Positions 1 to 5,794 of a stretch of DNA of 6,596 nucleotides are shown here, piece by piece. Position 1 is the first letter of the stretch; every line of letters begins with the position of its first letter. The DNA comes from Helicobacteraceae bacterium (lineage in GTDB: Bacteria > Campylobacterota > Campylobacteria > Campylobacterales > Sulfurimonadaceae), in the NCBI GenBank assembly GCA_030613795.1, contig JAUWLG010000076.1, positions 1-6,596 on the forward strand. Direction: 5' to 3'. The notes below the pieces were generated by a model. That model searched no databases, was not told the origin of the DNA, and saw only the letters and a program-made list of their open reading frames with translations. Position numbers and translations under genes: made by a program.

Positions 1-203
1 GTGATGATGGTCTAGAAATAGAAGCGACTTGGCAGAAGTTGCTGGAAAAAGCAGCAAAAGATATGAAGGCTGAAATAGTCTTTGTCAACCGTGTCGGTTT
101 TGAAGATGGTCTTGGTTTTTGGGGCGGCAGCCGTCTCTTGAGTACTAAAGGCGAGATTACTGCCGAGCTCCCAAAATTTGAAGACAAAATAGAAGTGATA
201 TAG
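1..203 (+). CDS. Carbon-nitrogen hydrolase (nitrilase superfamily), 3' end only
   Basis: The window opens inside a gene. Reading from base 3 gives 66 codons ending at TAG 201-203. The peptide contains VFVNRVGFEDGLGFWGGSR followed by LLSTKGEITAELPKFE. This is the C-terminal signature of the nitrilase superfamily (N-carbamoylputrescine amidase/omega-amidase-like proteins), where a conserved NRVG..EDG..FWGGS strand-loop precedes the 'P.GE..AE.P' hairpin. The Glu-Lys-Cys catalytic triad would lie upstream, outside the window, so substrate cannot be assigned. In bacteria such enzymes hydrolyse C-N bonds of amides or carbamoyl compounds in the cytoplasm. The stop is 15 bp before mtnN on the same strand, which suggests one transcript. 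The family call is firm; the exact enzyme (putrescine synthesis or other amidase) is open. Confidence 0.85.
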   Translation, partial: DDGLEIEATWQKLLEKAAKDMKAEIVFVNRVGFEDGLGFWGGSRLLSTKGEITAELPKFEDKIEVI

Positions 204-205
204 AT

Positions 206-212
206 AGAAGGA
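206..212 (+). promoter_or_regulatory. Ribosome binding site deciding the TTG start of mtnN
   Basis: AGAAGGA lies seven to eight bases before TTG 219, in the 15-bp gap after the preceding stop codon. It supports the TTG as the real start, because initiation there gives exactly the conserved MKIGI.GAM N-terminus of the nucleosidase family. Confidence 0.75.
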
Positions 213-218
213 ACTGCA

Positions 219-911
219 TTGAAAATTGGAATCATGGGGGCAATGCCCGAAGAGATCGCACCGATCTTAGAAAAAGTGGGTGAATACAAAAGTACAGATA
301 TTGCTGATAACACCTACTATGAAGCAAACTATAACGGGGTTGACTTGGTTATTGCCTACTCGAAGATCGGTAAGGTCTTCTCTACATTGACTGCGAGTAC
401 GATGATCCATCACTTTGGTGTAGAGACAATGCTTTTCTCTGGTGTAGCAGGCGGGATCAACCCGGCACTTAAGATCGGTGATTTGATCGTTGCAGACAAG
501 CTATGTCAACATGACCTTGACATCACTGCCTTTGGACATCCTCACGGTTTTGTACCTGGCGGTTCACAGTTTGTAGAGACAGATGCCAGTCTGCGTAAGC
601 TTGCTTTTGATGTGGCGAAAGAGATGGGTGTTGCACTGCAGGGGGGAACTATCGCTACGGGCGATCAGTTTGTTCACAATCCGGAGCGTAAAGCATTTAT
701 TGAGAGTACATTCAGTGCAGATGCATTGGAGATGGAAGGTGCTTCTGTGGCGGTTGTCTGTCACTCGCTAAATGTACCTGTCTTTATCTTACGTGCTATC
801 AGCGACACCGCTGATACAGACGCAAGTTTCAATTTTGATGAATTTATGGAAAGTTCTGCGAAGATCAGTGCTGATTTTATTATGAAGATGGTTGAGCGAC
901 TTGAGAGATAA
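219..911 (+). CDS. mtnN: 5'-methylthioadenosine/S-adenosylhomocysteine nucleosidase (MTAN)
   Basis: This cytoplasmic enzyme cleaves the N-glycosidic bond of methylthioadenosine and S-adenosylhomocysteine, releasing adenine. It clears by-products of polyamine synthesis and methylation. In Campylobacterota MTAN also acts on 6-amino-6-deoxyfutalosine in menaquinone synthesis (known for the family in Helicobacter and Campylobacter, inferred here). The protein has 230 residues, close to the 232 of the E. coli enzyme. It starts MKIGIMGAMPEE, placing Glu12 where the family has its catalytic-site glutamate. GVAGGI forms the ribose/phosphate-side glycine loop. ALEMEGA (169-175) supplies the substrate-binding Met172 and Glu173. 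RAISDTAD supplies the general acid Asp196. The start is TTG, backed by a good ribosome binding site. The gene sits between a nitrilase-family gene and a TtcA-like gene; its last 20 bases overlap the proposed start of the latter. No unusual residues were seen. Confidence 0.95.
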   Translation: MKIGIMGAMPEEIAPILEKVGEYKSTDIADNTYYEANYNGVDLVIAYSKIGKVFSTLTASTMIHHFGVETMLFSGVAGGINPALKIGDLIVADKLCQHDLDITAFGHPHGFVPGGSQFVETDASLRKLAFDVAKEMGVALQGGTIATGDQFVHNPERKAFIESTFSADALEMEGASVAVVCHSLNVPVFILRAISDTADTDASFNFDEFMESSAKISADFIMKMVERLER

Positions 912-1674
912 AACCCCTTCTATCGTTCCCTCTAAAAAGATCATGAAGCAGCTGGGCCGGACCAACGGTGCATTTGAATTGGTAGAAGAGGGTGATAAGA
1001 TCCTTGTGGGTCTGAGTGGCGGTAAAGACTCACTGACTCTTATCCATGCACTAAAAGAGCAGCAACGGCGTGCACCGTTCGACTTTGAGTTTATTGCGGT
1101 GACTGTCGGCTATGGTATGGGTGAGAACTTTGACTACCTGGCTAAGCACTGTGAAAAGTACGGTATTAGACATGAGATCCTCGACACAAAGATCTATGAG
1201 ACGGCACAGGAGAAGATCCGTAAAAACTCCTCATTCTGCTCTTTCTTTTCACGTATGAGACGTGGTTCACTCTACAGTGCTGCAGAGAAGTTTGGCTGTA
1301 ATAAAGTAGCCTTGGGACACCACCTGGATGACGCAGTCGAGAGCTTCTTTATGAATATGATCTATAACGGCCAGATGCGTGCACTCTCGCCTAAATATAG
1401 AGCTGGTAATGGTTTAATAGTGATTCGTCCATTGATCCAGATGCGTGAGCGTCAATTGCGTGCTTTTGCAGAAGATAACGGTCTTGAAGCAATAGGCGAT
1501 GAAGCTTGTCCTAGTATGCGTTTTGATGTCAAGATGCCATACGCCAGAGCTGAGATGAAAGAGATGTTAAAAGGGATGGAAGAGAAGTACCCTGACATCT
1601 TTACCTCGATCAATGCCGCATTTTCCAACATCTCTGATGAGAGTTTTTTTGATCCGGAGCGTTTCTCTCTTTAA
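892..1674 (+). CDS. ttcA: TtcA-family tRNA 2-thiocytidine biosynthesis protein (PP-loop ATPase), atypical cysteine set
   Basis: A cytoplasmic PP-loop ATPase expected to thiolate a tRNA base, s2C32 in E. coli TtcA. The ATP-binding loop SGGKDS is at residues 42-47 and the GHHLDD motif at 142-147. The region FFMNMIYNGQMRALSPKY and the VIRPLI strand match TtcA order and spacing, and 260 residues is a normal length. In E. coli TtcA, a CxxC pair plus a downstream Cys hold a [4Fe-4S] cluster. Here the aligned stretch is FCSFFSRMRRG, giving Cys116 but Phe119 in place of the second Cys; the third is Cys206 in DEACPSMRF. I recall this form as typical of Campylobacterota homologues, but could not check it. 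The start is uncertain: TTG 892 (used here) overlaps mtnN by 20 bases; TTG 901 or ATG 943 are in frame, and all ribosome binding sites are weak. Translational coupling to mtnN is likely. The substrate base is inferred from the family only. Confidence 0.85.
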   Translation: MSDLRDKTPSIVPSKKIMKQLGRTNGAFELVEEGDKILVGLSGGKDSLTLIHALKEQQRRAPFDFEFIAVTVGYGMGENFDYLAKHCEKYGIRHEILDTKIYETAQEKIRKNSSFCSFFSRMRRGSLYSAAEKFGCNKVALGHHLDDAVESFFMNMIYNGQMRALSPKYRAGNGLIVIRPLIQMRERQLRAFAEDNGLEAIGDEACPSMRFDVKMPYARAEMKEMLKGMEEKYPDIFTSINAAFSNISDESFFDPERFSL

Positions 1675-1683
1675 TAGGTCTAA

Positions 1684-2910
1684 CTACATCCCTAAAAAAA
1701 TGAGTTTACCATTAACGATGTCAAAGTCGACGATGGGTTCAAAACTTGGGTCCATAAGTTGTGCTTTAATACTATCAACATCGACATCATCGTCTTCAAT
1801 ATGTACGCGTATTTTTTTATAAAAAAATGGTTTTCCGTTATTGTCACGGTTCTGAGAGATTATCTCATAGCTCAAAACCTGATCATCCGTGTAGTAGCTG
1901 ACATTTTGAAGGATCGGATTTCCATACTTCAAAAACAGTGCCATCTCCAAGGCATTGATAGCACGTCGGTTTTTTGATGCATCTTCATTAATGTGAAGCG
2001 CTGCAGAAGAGAGTAAAGCTACTTTATCATCCATTAAAGATTTTGCCAGTTTATCCAGAGGCAGTGTTAGATCGGCATCTGTCTCATGCCGGCATAGGGC
2101 ATATGTCTTACCATGTTTTTTATACCAGCTGTTCTCACCACTGTTAATATTGACGTATTTGGCGTAGCTTTTATGCTCACTGTCTGTTGTTGATGTCCAG
2201 TAGACAGCGTTAGGATGTTCATAGGGGCGTGTTGCCTGAAACAGTTGCAGCAGTTCAGTGTCTTTTGGTAGTGAAAAATGGTCTGCTCTGAAACCAAATA
2301 GTGAGATATTAAGCCCGGCGCAGTACTCTTTTGCCGTCTCCCATCTCATTTTCTGAGTCCTGTCTGCACTTTGCATTTGAAAGATCAGCCCATTGACGGA
2401 GTAGCTCTCTTCTCCTCTTTGCCAGGTCAAGATACCATTGGCCGAAAGCGTCAGCTTTTTAAGTGGTATAGTTATCACTTTATCGCGATATAAAACAATC
2501 CATCGTTTATGTTTCTGGTAGCCATCCGCGGAGACTTCAATATGATACTTACCGGTTTTCAGCCACATTCCATCACTGTATTTTGGTTTGATGTTAAGTA
2601 TTCGGATCTGTGCCGAATCGAGGGTGTTGATCGTAAGTCTGAATGTTGAGCGCTGCTCTTCAAGATCAGAGAGGAGTATCCGGCCCTTGTCGGTAATCGC
2701 GAAAAGATCTTCCACAGACAGGACAGTCACTGCATCCCCTCGTTTAAAAGAGGAGACATCCTTTTTAACATATAAAGTTATACCTACCATCTTATGAATG
2801 GGTACTACCTTTTTTTCGGGCTGTTTAAGTGTTGTACAACCTGTAAAAAAGAGTGAAGAAGAGAGTATAGTGAAGATCAAAATGGTGATGATCTTTAATG
2901 ACTGTACCAT
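1684..2910 (-). CDS. Envelope lipoprotein with PEGA-like and DUF1566/Lcl-like domains
   Basis: A predicted 408-residue lipoprotein. The N-terminus MVQSLKIITILIF runs through a hydrophobic stretch to the lipobox FTGC, with Cys25 as lipidation site. Residues about 35-86 form a small beta-rich, possibly SH3-like segment. About 92-148 resembles a PEGA domain (RILNIKPKYSDG, LKTGKYHIEVSADGY), a surface-layer or carbohydrate-associated fold. About 168-275 resembles the DUF1566/Lcl domain: W..A..YC at 190-197, a degenerate LPK..EL motif, YWTST at 237-241, and a closing ALCR (Cys273). The C-terminal ~130 residues match nothing I recognise. I chose ATG 2910 over an in-frame TTG at 2937 because it has a ribosome binding site and removes a highly charged extension. 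The gene is divergent from the GGDEF/EAL gene and ends only 9 bp from the ttcA stop on the opposite strand. The precise function is unknown; a role in envelope sensing or adhesion is inference. Confidence 0.85.
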   Translation of the reverse strand: MVQSLKIITILIFTILSSSLFFTGCTTLKQPEKKVVPIHKMVGITLYVKKDVSSFKRGDAVTVLSVEDLFAITDKGRILLSDLEEQRSTFRLTINTLDSAQIRILNIKPKYSDGMWLKTGKYHIEVSADGYQKHKRWIVLYRDKVITIPLKKLTLSANGILTWQRGEESYSVNGLIFQMQSADRTQKMRWETAKEYCAGLNISLFGFRADHFSLPKDTELLQLFQATRPYEHPNAVYWTSTTDSEHKSYAKYVNINSGENSWYKKHGKTYALCRHETDADLTLPLDKLAKSLMDDKVALLSSAALHINEDASKNRRAINALEMALFLKYGNPILQNVSYYTDDQVLSYEIISQNRDNNGKPFFYKKIRVHIEDDDVDVDSIKAQLMDPSFEPIVDFDIVNGKLIFLGM

Positions 2911-2919
2911 GTTAATACG

Positions 2920-2926
2920 CCTCTCT
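2920..2926 (-). promoter_or_regulatory. Ribosome binding site for the PEGA/DUF1566 lipoprotein
   Basis: On the minus strand AGAGAGG stands nine bases before ATG 2910. It lies inside the alternative TTG 2937 reading and so favours the shorter 408-residue protein. Confidence 0.6.
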
Positions 2927-2951
2927 TTTTTTCTCAATCTCTATATACAGT

Positions 2952-2957
2952 ATTGTA
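2952..2957 (-). promoter_or_regulatory. Candidate -10 box for the minus-strand lipoprotein gene
   Basis: The minus strand reads TACAAT here (5 of 6 matches to TATAAT), which would start transcription near 2945 and leave a leader of about 35 bases. No convincing -35 box is seen, as is common in Campylobacterota. The inverted repeat at 2959-2975 sits directly upstream, inside the promoter spacer. Confidence 0.4.
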
Positions 2958-2958
2958 A

Positions 2959-2988
2959 TTAAGAGTACCTCTTAAAACCTTGAAGAGG
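2959..2988. promoter_or_regulatory. Candidate operator: 7-bp inverted repeat plus a third half-site
   Basis: TTAAGAG (2959-2965) and CTCTTAA (2969-2975) form a perfect inverted repeat around TAC. A further AAGAGG at 2983-2988 repeats the left AAGAG in direct orientation 22 bp away, two helical turns, and also pairs with CCTCTT 2968-2973. The site lies between two divergent genes and next to the candidate -10 box of the minus-strand gene. That position fits a dimeric repressor or response regulator. The regulator itself is not in the window. Confidence 0.5.
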
Positions 2989-3033
2989 GTTAAATAATCG
3001 GTAGTGGCACGATAAAGTCTAAAAATGGTAATA

Positions 3034-3039
3034 TATAAG
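3034..3039 (+). promoter_or_regulatory. Candidate -10 box for the GGDEF/EAL gene
   Basis: TATAAG inside an AT-rich stretch (TAATATATAAG) would start transcription near 3046 and give a leader of about 63 bases to GTG 3109. TAATAT at 3029-3034 is an equally possible choice. The -35 region is not recognisable. If this promoter is right, the in-frame ATG at 3025 is untranscribed and cannot be the start. Confidence 0.3.
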
Positions 3040-3108
3040 AGTATACAGAGGCATTTCAAGCCTGTTCTTACACCAAATCACAACTATTATAATCAACAAG
3101 GCAGATGT

Positions 3109-5142
3109 GTGAAGTTTACTATGTTCGACAAATTATCCCACTATTACAATAATCTTTCAATCGCCAAAAAACTAAAATTTATGGGTGTCTCAACGGTTGC
3201 TCTTGTGGGAACCATATCTATTTTTTTTATACTTATCTACCAATACAGTAATGAAAAAGTACTTCTTGAAAATCATGTCAAGACACTTACAATGGTTGTT
3301 GCTGATAACATTGCACCGGCGGTTTTGTTTGAGGATAGGGAACAGGTCAGTAAGATACTGATCTCTCTTCGACATAAAGATGAAGTTCAACATGCTTACG
3401 TATTGAGTAAAAAGTCCGATGTCTTAGGCAGTTATCATAGCGCTCAAAAACAGAGTATGGATAAAGATATTTTGGAAGATCTTAAAAAGGATGAACCGCA
3501 GCAGTGGAGAGGGTTACAACTCTATACACTTGTTGCCATAAAGGCAGATAGACAAGAGGTTGGCTCTATAGTGATCGTTGCCTCTATCTATGCCTTTATC
3601 TATCAGATGCTCCTTGAGATATTTATTTTGGCTCTTATTGTCATTGCGTCTATTTTAGTGACACACAAATATAGGGCACTTCTTAGAGATTCCATCCTTA
3701 AACCGATCGCAGAGCTAAATACTTTGACAAGCAAGATCATTGAGACAAAGAATTTGCGTAACAAGATCCCTGTTTATAATCAGGACGAGATCGGGGAGTT
3801 GGCAGAAAACTTCAACAGTATGTTAGACGACTTGGATAAGACACACACTGAGTTGAATCGACAAAAAGATTCTTTGGCCTACAAGGCACATCATGATACC
3901 TTGACAGGCCTGCCTAACAGAGCACTCTTCAACGACCGTTTAGAACAGGCTATAACCAAGGCCAGGCGTTATAAAGAAGAGATTGCTCTGTTTTTTATAG
4001 ACCTGGACCATTTCAAACAGATCAATGACACTTTGGGACACGAGGTTGGGGATGAGGTCTTAAAGTTTTTTGCAAAACGTCTAAACGCTAGTGTACGGAC
4101 AGAAGATACGATCGCGCGGATAGGCGGAGATGAGTTTATGGTGATCATGGAAAGCCTGCAGACCCCAGAAGCGATCTCTGTTGTGGCGAATAAGATCGTC
4201 TCCATCGTAAAAGAGCCTATAATCTTAGGCGAACAGACCTTGAATCTTGGGACAAGTATAGGTATCTGTGTCTATCCTCATAATGGCGAGACATCTGAAG
4301 TTCTACTCAAAAATGCTGACACTGCGATGTACAAAGCTAAAGCTGAGGGAAGAGATAATTACCAATTTTACACGCCAGAGATGAAACAGTTTGCTCTCAA
4401 GCGTATGGAAAATGAAGCTGACTTGCGTAGTGCTATTGAGAACGAGGAATTTACGCTTTATTATCAGCCACAATTTGATGTGCGTTGCGATGAAGTCACA
4501 GGATATGAAGCAGATGTAAAATGGCAGCATCCTCAAAAAGGCCTTATTGACTTTAGCGACTTTAAGCAACTGGCAGTAGAGATGGGTGCCTTCATCAAGA
4601 TCGAACGGTGGTTAGTGAAAGCGGCTATACATGAGGCCGGACGATGGAGAGAAAAAGGGGTGACTAAGCGTATCATTTTAAACCTATCGATAAAAATAAT
4701 TACAGAAAAAGATTTTGCGGCCAAATTGAAAGAGATGCTGGATATAAACGGATGTCGCGCAGAAGAGATTGAGATAGGTGTGCGTGAAAGTGAACTCCTA
4801 AACGATCAAGAGCGTTCCATTGAGGCACTTCAAACGCTTGCGAATATGGGGCTAATATTGACGATCAATGATTTTGGTGTCACCGATACATCATTGACCT
4901 ATCTGAGCCGCTTGCCTATTCATAACCTCAAGATCGCTCGTACATTGAGTGCCAATGTTTCAGAAAACAGTGTCGTTCTAAAAGCTGTTGGTGCTTTGGC
5001 AAAAAGTATGGAATTACATCTAATTGCTGAAGGTGTTGAGACAAGCGAAGAAAAAGAGTTCCTAAAAGATCATGGCTATGAACTAATGCAAGGAACGCTG
5101 TTTGGTAGAGCCATTTCTCCTACTGAAATGGGTGAAAAGTAG
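3109..5142 (+). CDS. Inner-membrane CHASE8-HAMP-GGDEF-EAL protein: likely active diguanylate cyclase with degenerate EAL domain
   Basis: Predicted to control the second messenger c-di-GMP. TM1 is at about 24-44, a periplasmic CHASE8-like sensor follows (LTMVVADNIAPAVLFEDREQ), TM2 is at about 165-187, HAMP at about 195-250 (DEIGELAENFNSM), then a short coiled linker. The GGDEF domain begins with DTLTGLPNR at 263, has metal-binding Asp298 in FFIDLDHFK, and GGDEF at 339-343 preceded by RTED (330-333), a proper RxxD inhibitory site. The cyclase thus looks active and product-inhibited. The EAL domain (about 437-675) is eroded: EAL reads EAD (467-469), the metal-site Glu of the ELTES motif is Gly557, DDFG is NDFG (587-590) and LKID is LKIA (Lys608, Ala610). 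Asn525, Asp588 and Glu641 (AEGVE) persist. Phosphodiesterase activity is therefore doubtful. GTG 3109, with AAGG seven bases upstream, gives 677 residues; ATG 3121 is the main alternative and ATG 3025 adds an unlikely hydrophilic extension. Confidence 0.92.
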   Translation: MKFTMFDKLSHYYNNLSIAKKLKFMGVSTVALVGTISIFFILIYQYSNEKVLLENHVKTLTMVVADNIAPAVLFEDREQVSKILISLRHKDEVQHAYVLSKKSDVLGSYHSAQKQSMDKDILEDLKKDEPQQWRGLQLYTLVAIKADRQEVGSIVIVASIYAFIYQMLLEIFILALIVIASILVTHKYRALLRDSILKPIAELNTLTSKIIETKNLRNKIPVYNQDEIGELAENFNSMLDDLDKTHTELNRQKDSLAYKAHHDTLTGLPNRALFNDRLEQAITKARRYKEEIALFFIDLDHFKQINDTLGHEVGDEVLKFFAKRLNASVRTEDTIARIGGDEFMVIMESLQTPEAISVVANKIVSIVKEPIILGEQTLNLGTSIGICVYPHNGETSEVLLKNADTAMYKAKAEGRDNYQFYTPEMKQFALKRMENEADLRSAIENEEFTLYYQPQFDVRCDEVTGYEADVKWQHPQKGLIDFSDFKQLAVEMGAFIKIERWLVKAAIHEAGRWREKGVTKRIILNLSIKIITEKDFAAKLKEMLDINGCRAEEIEIGVRESELLNDQERSIEALQTLANMGLILTINDFGVTDTSLTYLSRLPIHNLKIARTLSANVSENSVVLKAVGALAKSMELHLIAEGVETSEEKEFLKDHGYELMQGTLFGRAISPTEMGEK

Positions 5143-5212
5143 ATCACTTTAGTACAGACCTTCTTGTGACTTTTTAAACGCTTAACTTGCTTTTTTCTCT
5201 AAAGATTGTGAT
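5143..5212. other. Spacer after the GGDEF/EAL gene; no clear terminator
   Basis: About 70 AT-rich bases between the cyclase stop and the rhodanese promoter. There are T-runs (near 5170 and 5190) but I could not find a GC-rich stem in front of either, so no intrinsic terminator is called. No open reading frame or RNA gene is seen. Confidence 0.5.
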
Positions 5213-5236
5213 GATGAATTTAGGTATAATTTCATC
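5213..5236 (+). promoter_or_regulatory. Promoter of the rhodanese gene, -10 TATAAT inside an inverted repeat
   Basis: A perfect TATAAT lies at 5225-5230, giving a start site near 5237 and a leader of roughly 23 bases before ATG 5260, which has TAAGG six bases upstream. GATGAA (5213-5218) and TTCATC (5231-5236) form a 6-bp inverted repeat bracketing the -10 box, so a regulator could bind there. There is no good -35 match, as usual for this group. Confidence 0.55.
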
Positions 5237-5259
5237 GAATTTTATATATAAGGTATACA

Positions 5260-5583
5260 ATGAGTATTAATGTGACTCCAGACAAAGAACTATTAGAAAA
5301 TTCAGAGATGATCATCGTTGATATCCGTACAGAAGGTGAGTGGGTGCAGACAGGTATTGTTCCTGGCTGTAAGACAATTGTCTTCTTTGATGAGCGTGGC
5401 GGTTATGATGCAGAGGGCTTTTTAAAGCAGATGGATGAACTTGGCGGTAAAGATGTAGAAATAGGTCTTATCTGTCGTACTGGTGCCCGTACAGCACAAG
5501 TGGCTGGTTTTATGGAACAGCAGGGTTATAATGTTAAAAACCTTGTTGGTGGTGTTATGAAGTTAACAAGAGAGGGTTATTAG
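5260..5583 (+). CDS. Single-domain rhodanese (sulfurtransferase)
   Basis: A 107-residue cytoplasmic protein with one rhodanese domain and no signal peptide. It has IIVDIRTEGEW (18-28), the usual 'DVR...E' start of the fold, and an active-site loop CRTGAR at 72-77 with Cys72 as persulfide-carrying nucleophile. It ends with GYNVKNLVGGVMKL, the closing strand and helix of the family. Single-domain rhodaneses move sulfane sulfur between donors and acceptors such as thiosulfate, glutathione persulfide or sulfur-carrier proteins. The particular donor here cannot be read from sequence. The gene stands alone: a TATAAT promoter upstream and convergent genes downstream. A link with tRNA thiolation by the nearby TtcA-like protein is possible in principle but the genes are 3.5 kb apart and not co-transcribed, so I do not claim it. 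The stop codon lies in the first of several inverted repeats. Confidence 0.93.
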   Translation: MSINVTPDKELLENSEMIIVDIRTEGEWVQTGIVPGCKTIVFFDERGGYDAEGFLKQMDELGGKDVEIGLICRTGARTAQVAGFMEQQGYNVKNLVGGVMKLTREGY

Positions 5584-5607
5584 TTAGTCCCTTATACGGC
5601 TAACTAA
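5580..5607. repeat. Inverted repeat at the rhodanese stop
   Basis: TTAGTTAG (5580-5587) and CTAACTAA (5600-5607) form a perfect 8-bp stem with a 12-base loop, and the rhodanese TAG stop lies in the left arm. It is AT-rich and not followed by a T-run, so it is a weak terminator candidate at best. Confidence 0.6.
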
Positions 5608-5637
5608 AGTTCTAGCTTCGGCGCATCTTGCACATAA

Positions 5638-5651
5638 GGAGCTAAAGCTCT
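5638..5651. repeat. Short hairpin GGAGC-TAAA-GCTCT
   Basis: Four Watson-Crick pairs (GAGC/GCTC) plus a closing G-U pair enclose a TAAA loop. It is small, and counts mainly as part of the hairpin cluster. Confidence 0.4.
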
Positions 5652-5658
5652 ATACAGG

Positions 5659-5675
5659 GTGGCACTAAATGCCAC
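5659..5675. repeat. Hairpin GTGGCA-CTAAA-TGCCAC
   Basis: A perfect 6-bp GC-rich stem with a five-base loop CTAAA. No T-run follows on either strand, so a simple intrinsic terminator is unlikely. Confidence 0.6.
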
Positions 5676-5680
5676 ATCGT

Positions 5681-5729
5681 AAAAGTTTGCCTCTCCATGC
5701 ACAGCAGTGCACTATCGGGCAAACGTTTT
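5681..5729. repeat. Nested 49-bp palindrome (outer stem plus inner hairpin)
   Basis: Outer arms AAAA-GTTTGCC (5681-5691) and GGCAAAC-G-TTTT (5718-5729) pair with a single bulged G. Inside, TGCAC (5698-5702) and GTGCA (5707-5711) pair around AGCA. The internal loop has six bases on each side (TCTCCA and CTATCG). This two-tier layout is unlike a standard terminator and resembles REP-type palindromic units. Confidence 0.6.
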
Positions 5730-5743
5730 GCACAATCTGCACC

Positions 5744-5774
5744 AAATCTACAACTTTTCTGGAGTTGTAGGTTT
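5744..5774. terminator. 12-bp stem-loop, possible rhodanese terminator
   Basis: AAATCTACAACT (5744-5755) pairs with AGTTGTAGGTTT (5763-5774), twelve pairs with one G-U, around TTTCTGG. It is the longest simple hairpin of the cluster. On the + strand the 3' arm ends in GTTT but no long U-tract follows, so termination is uncertain; it could also serve as a bidirectional barrier between convergent genes. Confidence 0.4.
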
Positions 5775-5794
5775 AAGATGGGTTTCGCCATCTT
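5775..5794. terminator. Hairpin AAGATGG...CCATCTT just after the small lipoprotein gene
   Basis: A perfect 7-bp stem with a six-base loop directly abuts the preceding hairpin and lies 13 bp beyond the minus-strand lipoprotein stop. On the minus strand it would be the first structure in the 3' end of that transcript, but no U-tract follows it. Terminator or transcript-stabilising hairpin are both possible. Confidence 0.35.

Noticed and set aside
3005..3020. TGGCAC upstream of the GGDEF/EAL gene as a sigma-54 -24 box
   Set aside because: The required TTGC element 5 bases further on is absent (the sequence continues GATAAAGTCT), so this is not a sigma-54 promoter.
3025..3108. Upstream ATG extending the GGDEF/EAL protein by 28 residues
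   Set aside because: The added residues are hydrophilic, fit no domain, lack a ribosome binding site and overlap the likely promoter.
3221..3228. T8 tract in the first membrane segment as a phase-variation switch
   Set aside because: Eight Ts within Phe/Ile codons of a transmembrane helix are expected by composition, and phase-variable tracts in this group are usually longer and G/C.
5580..5794. Integron attC site
   Set aside because: The conserved RYYYAAC/GTTRRRY core sites are not present at the ends of the hairpins, and no integrase or cassette layout is visible.
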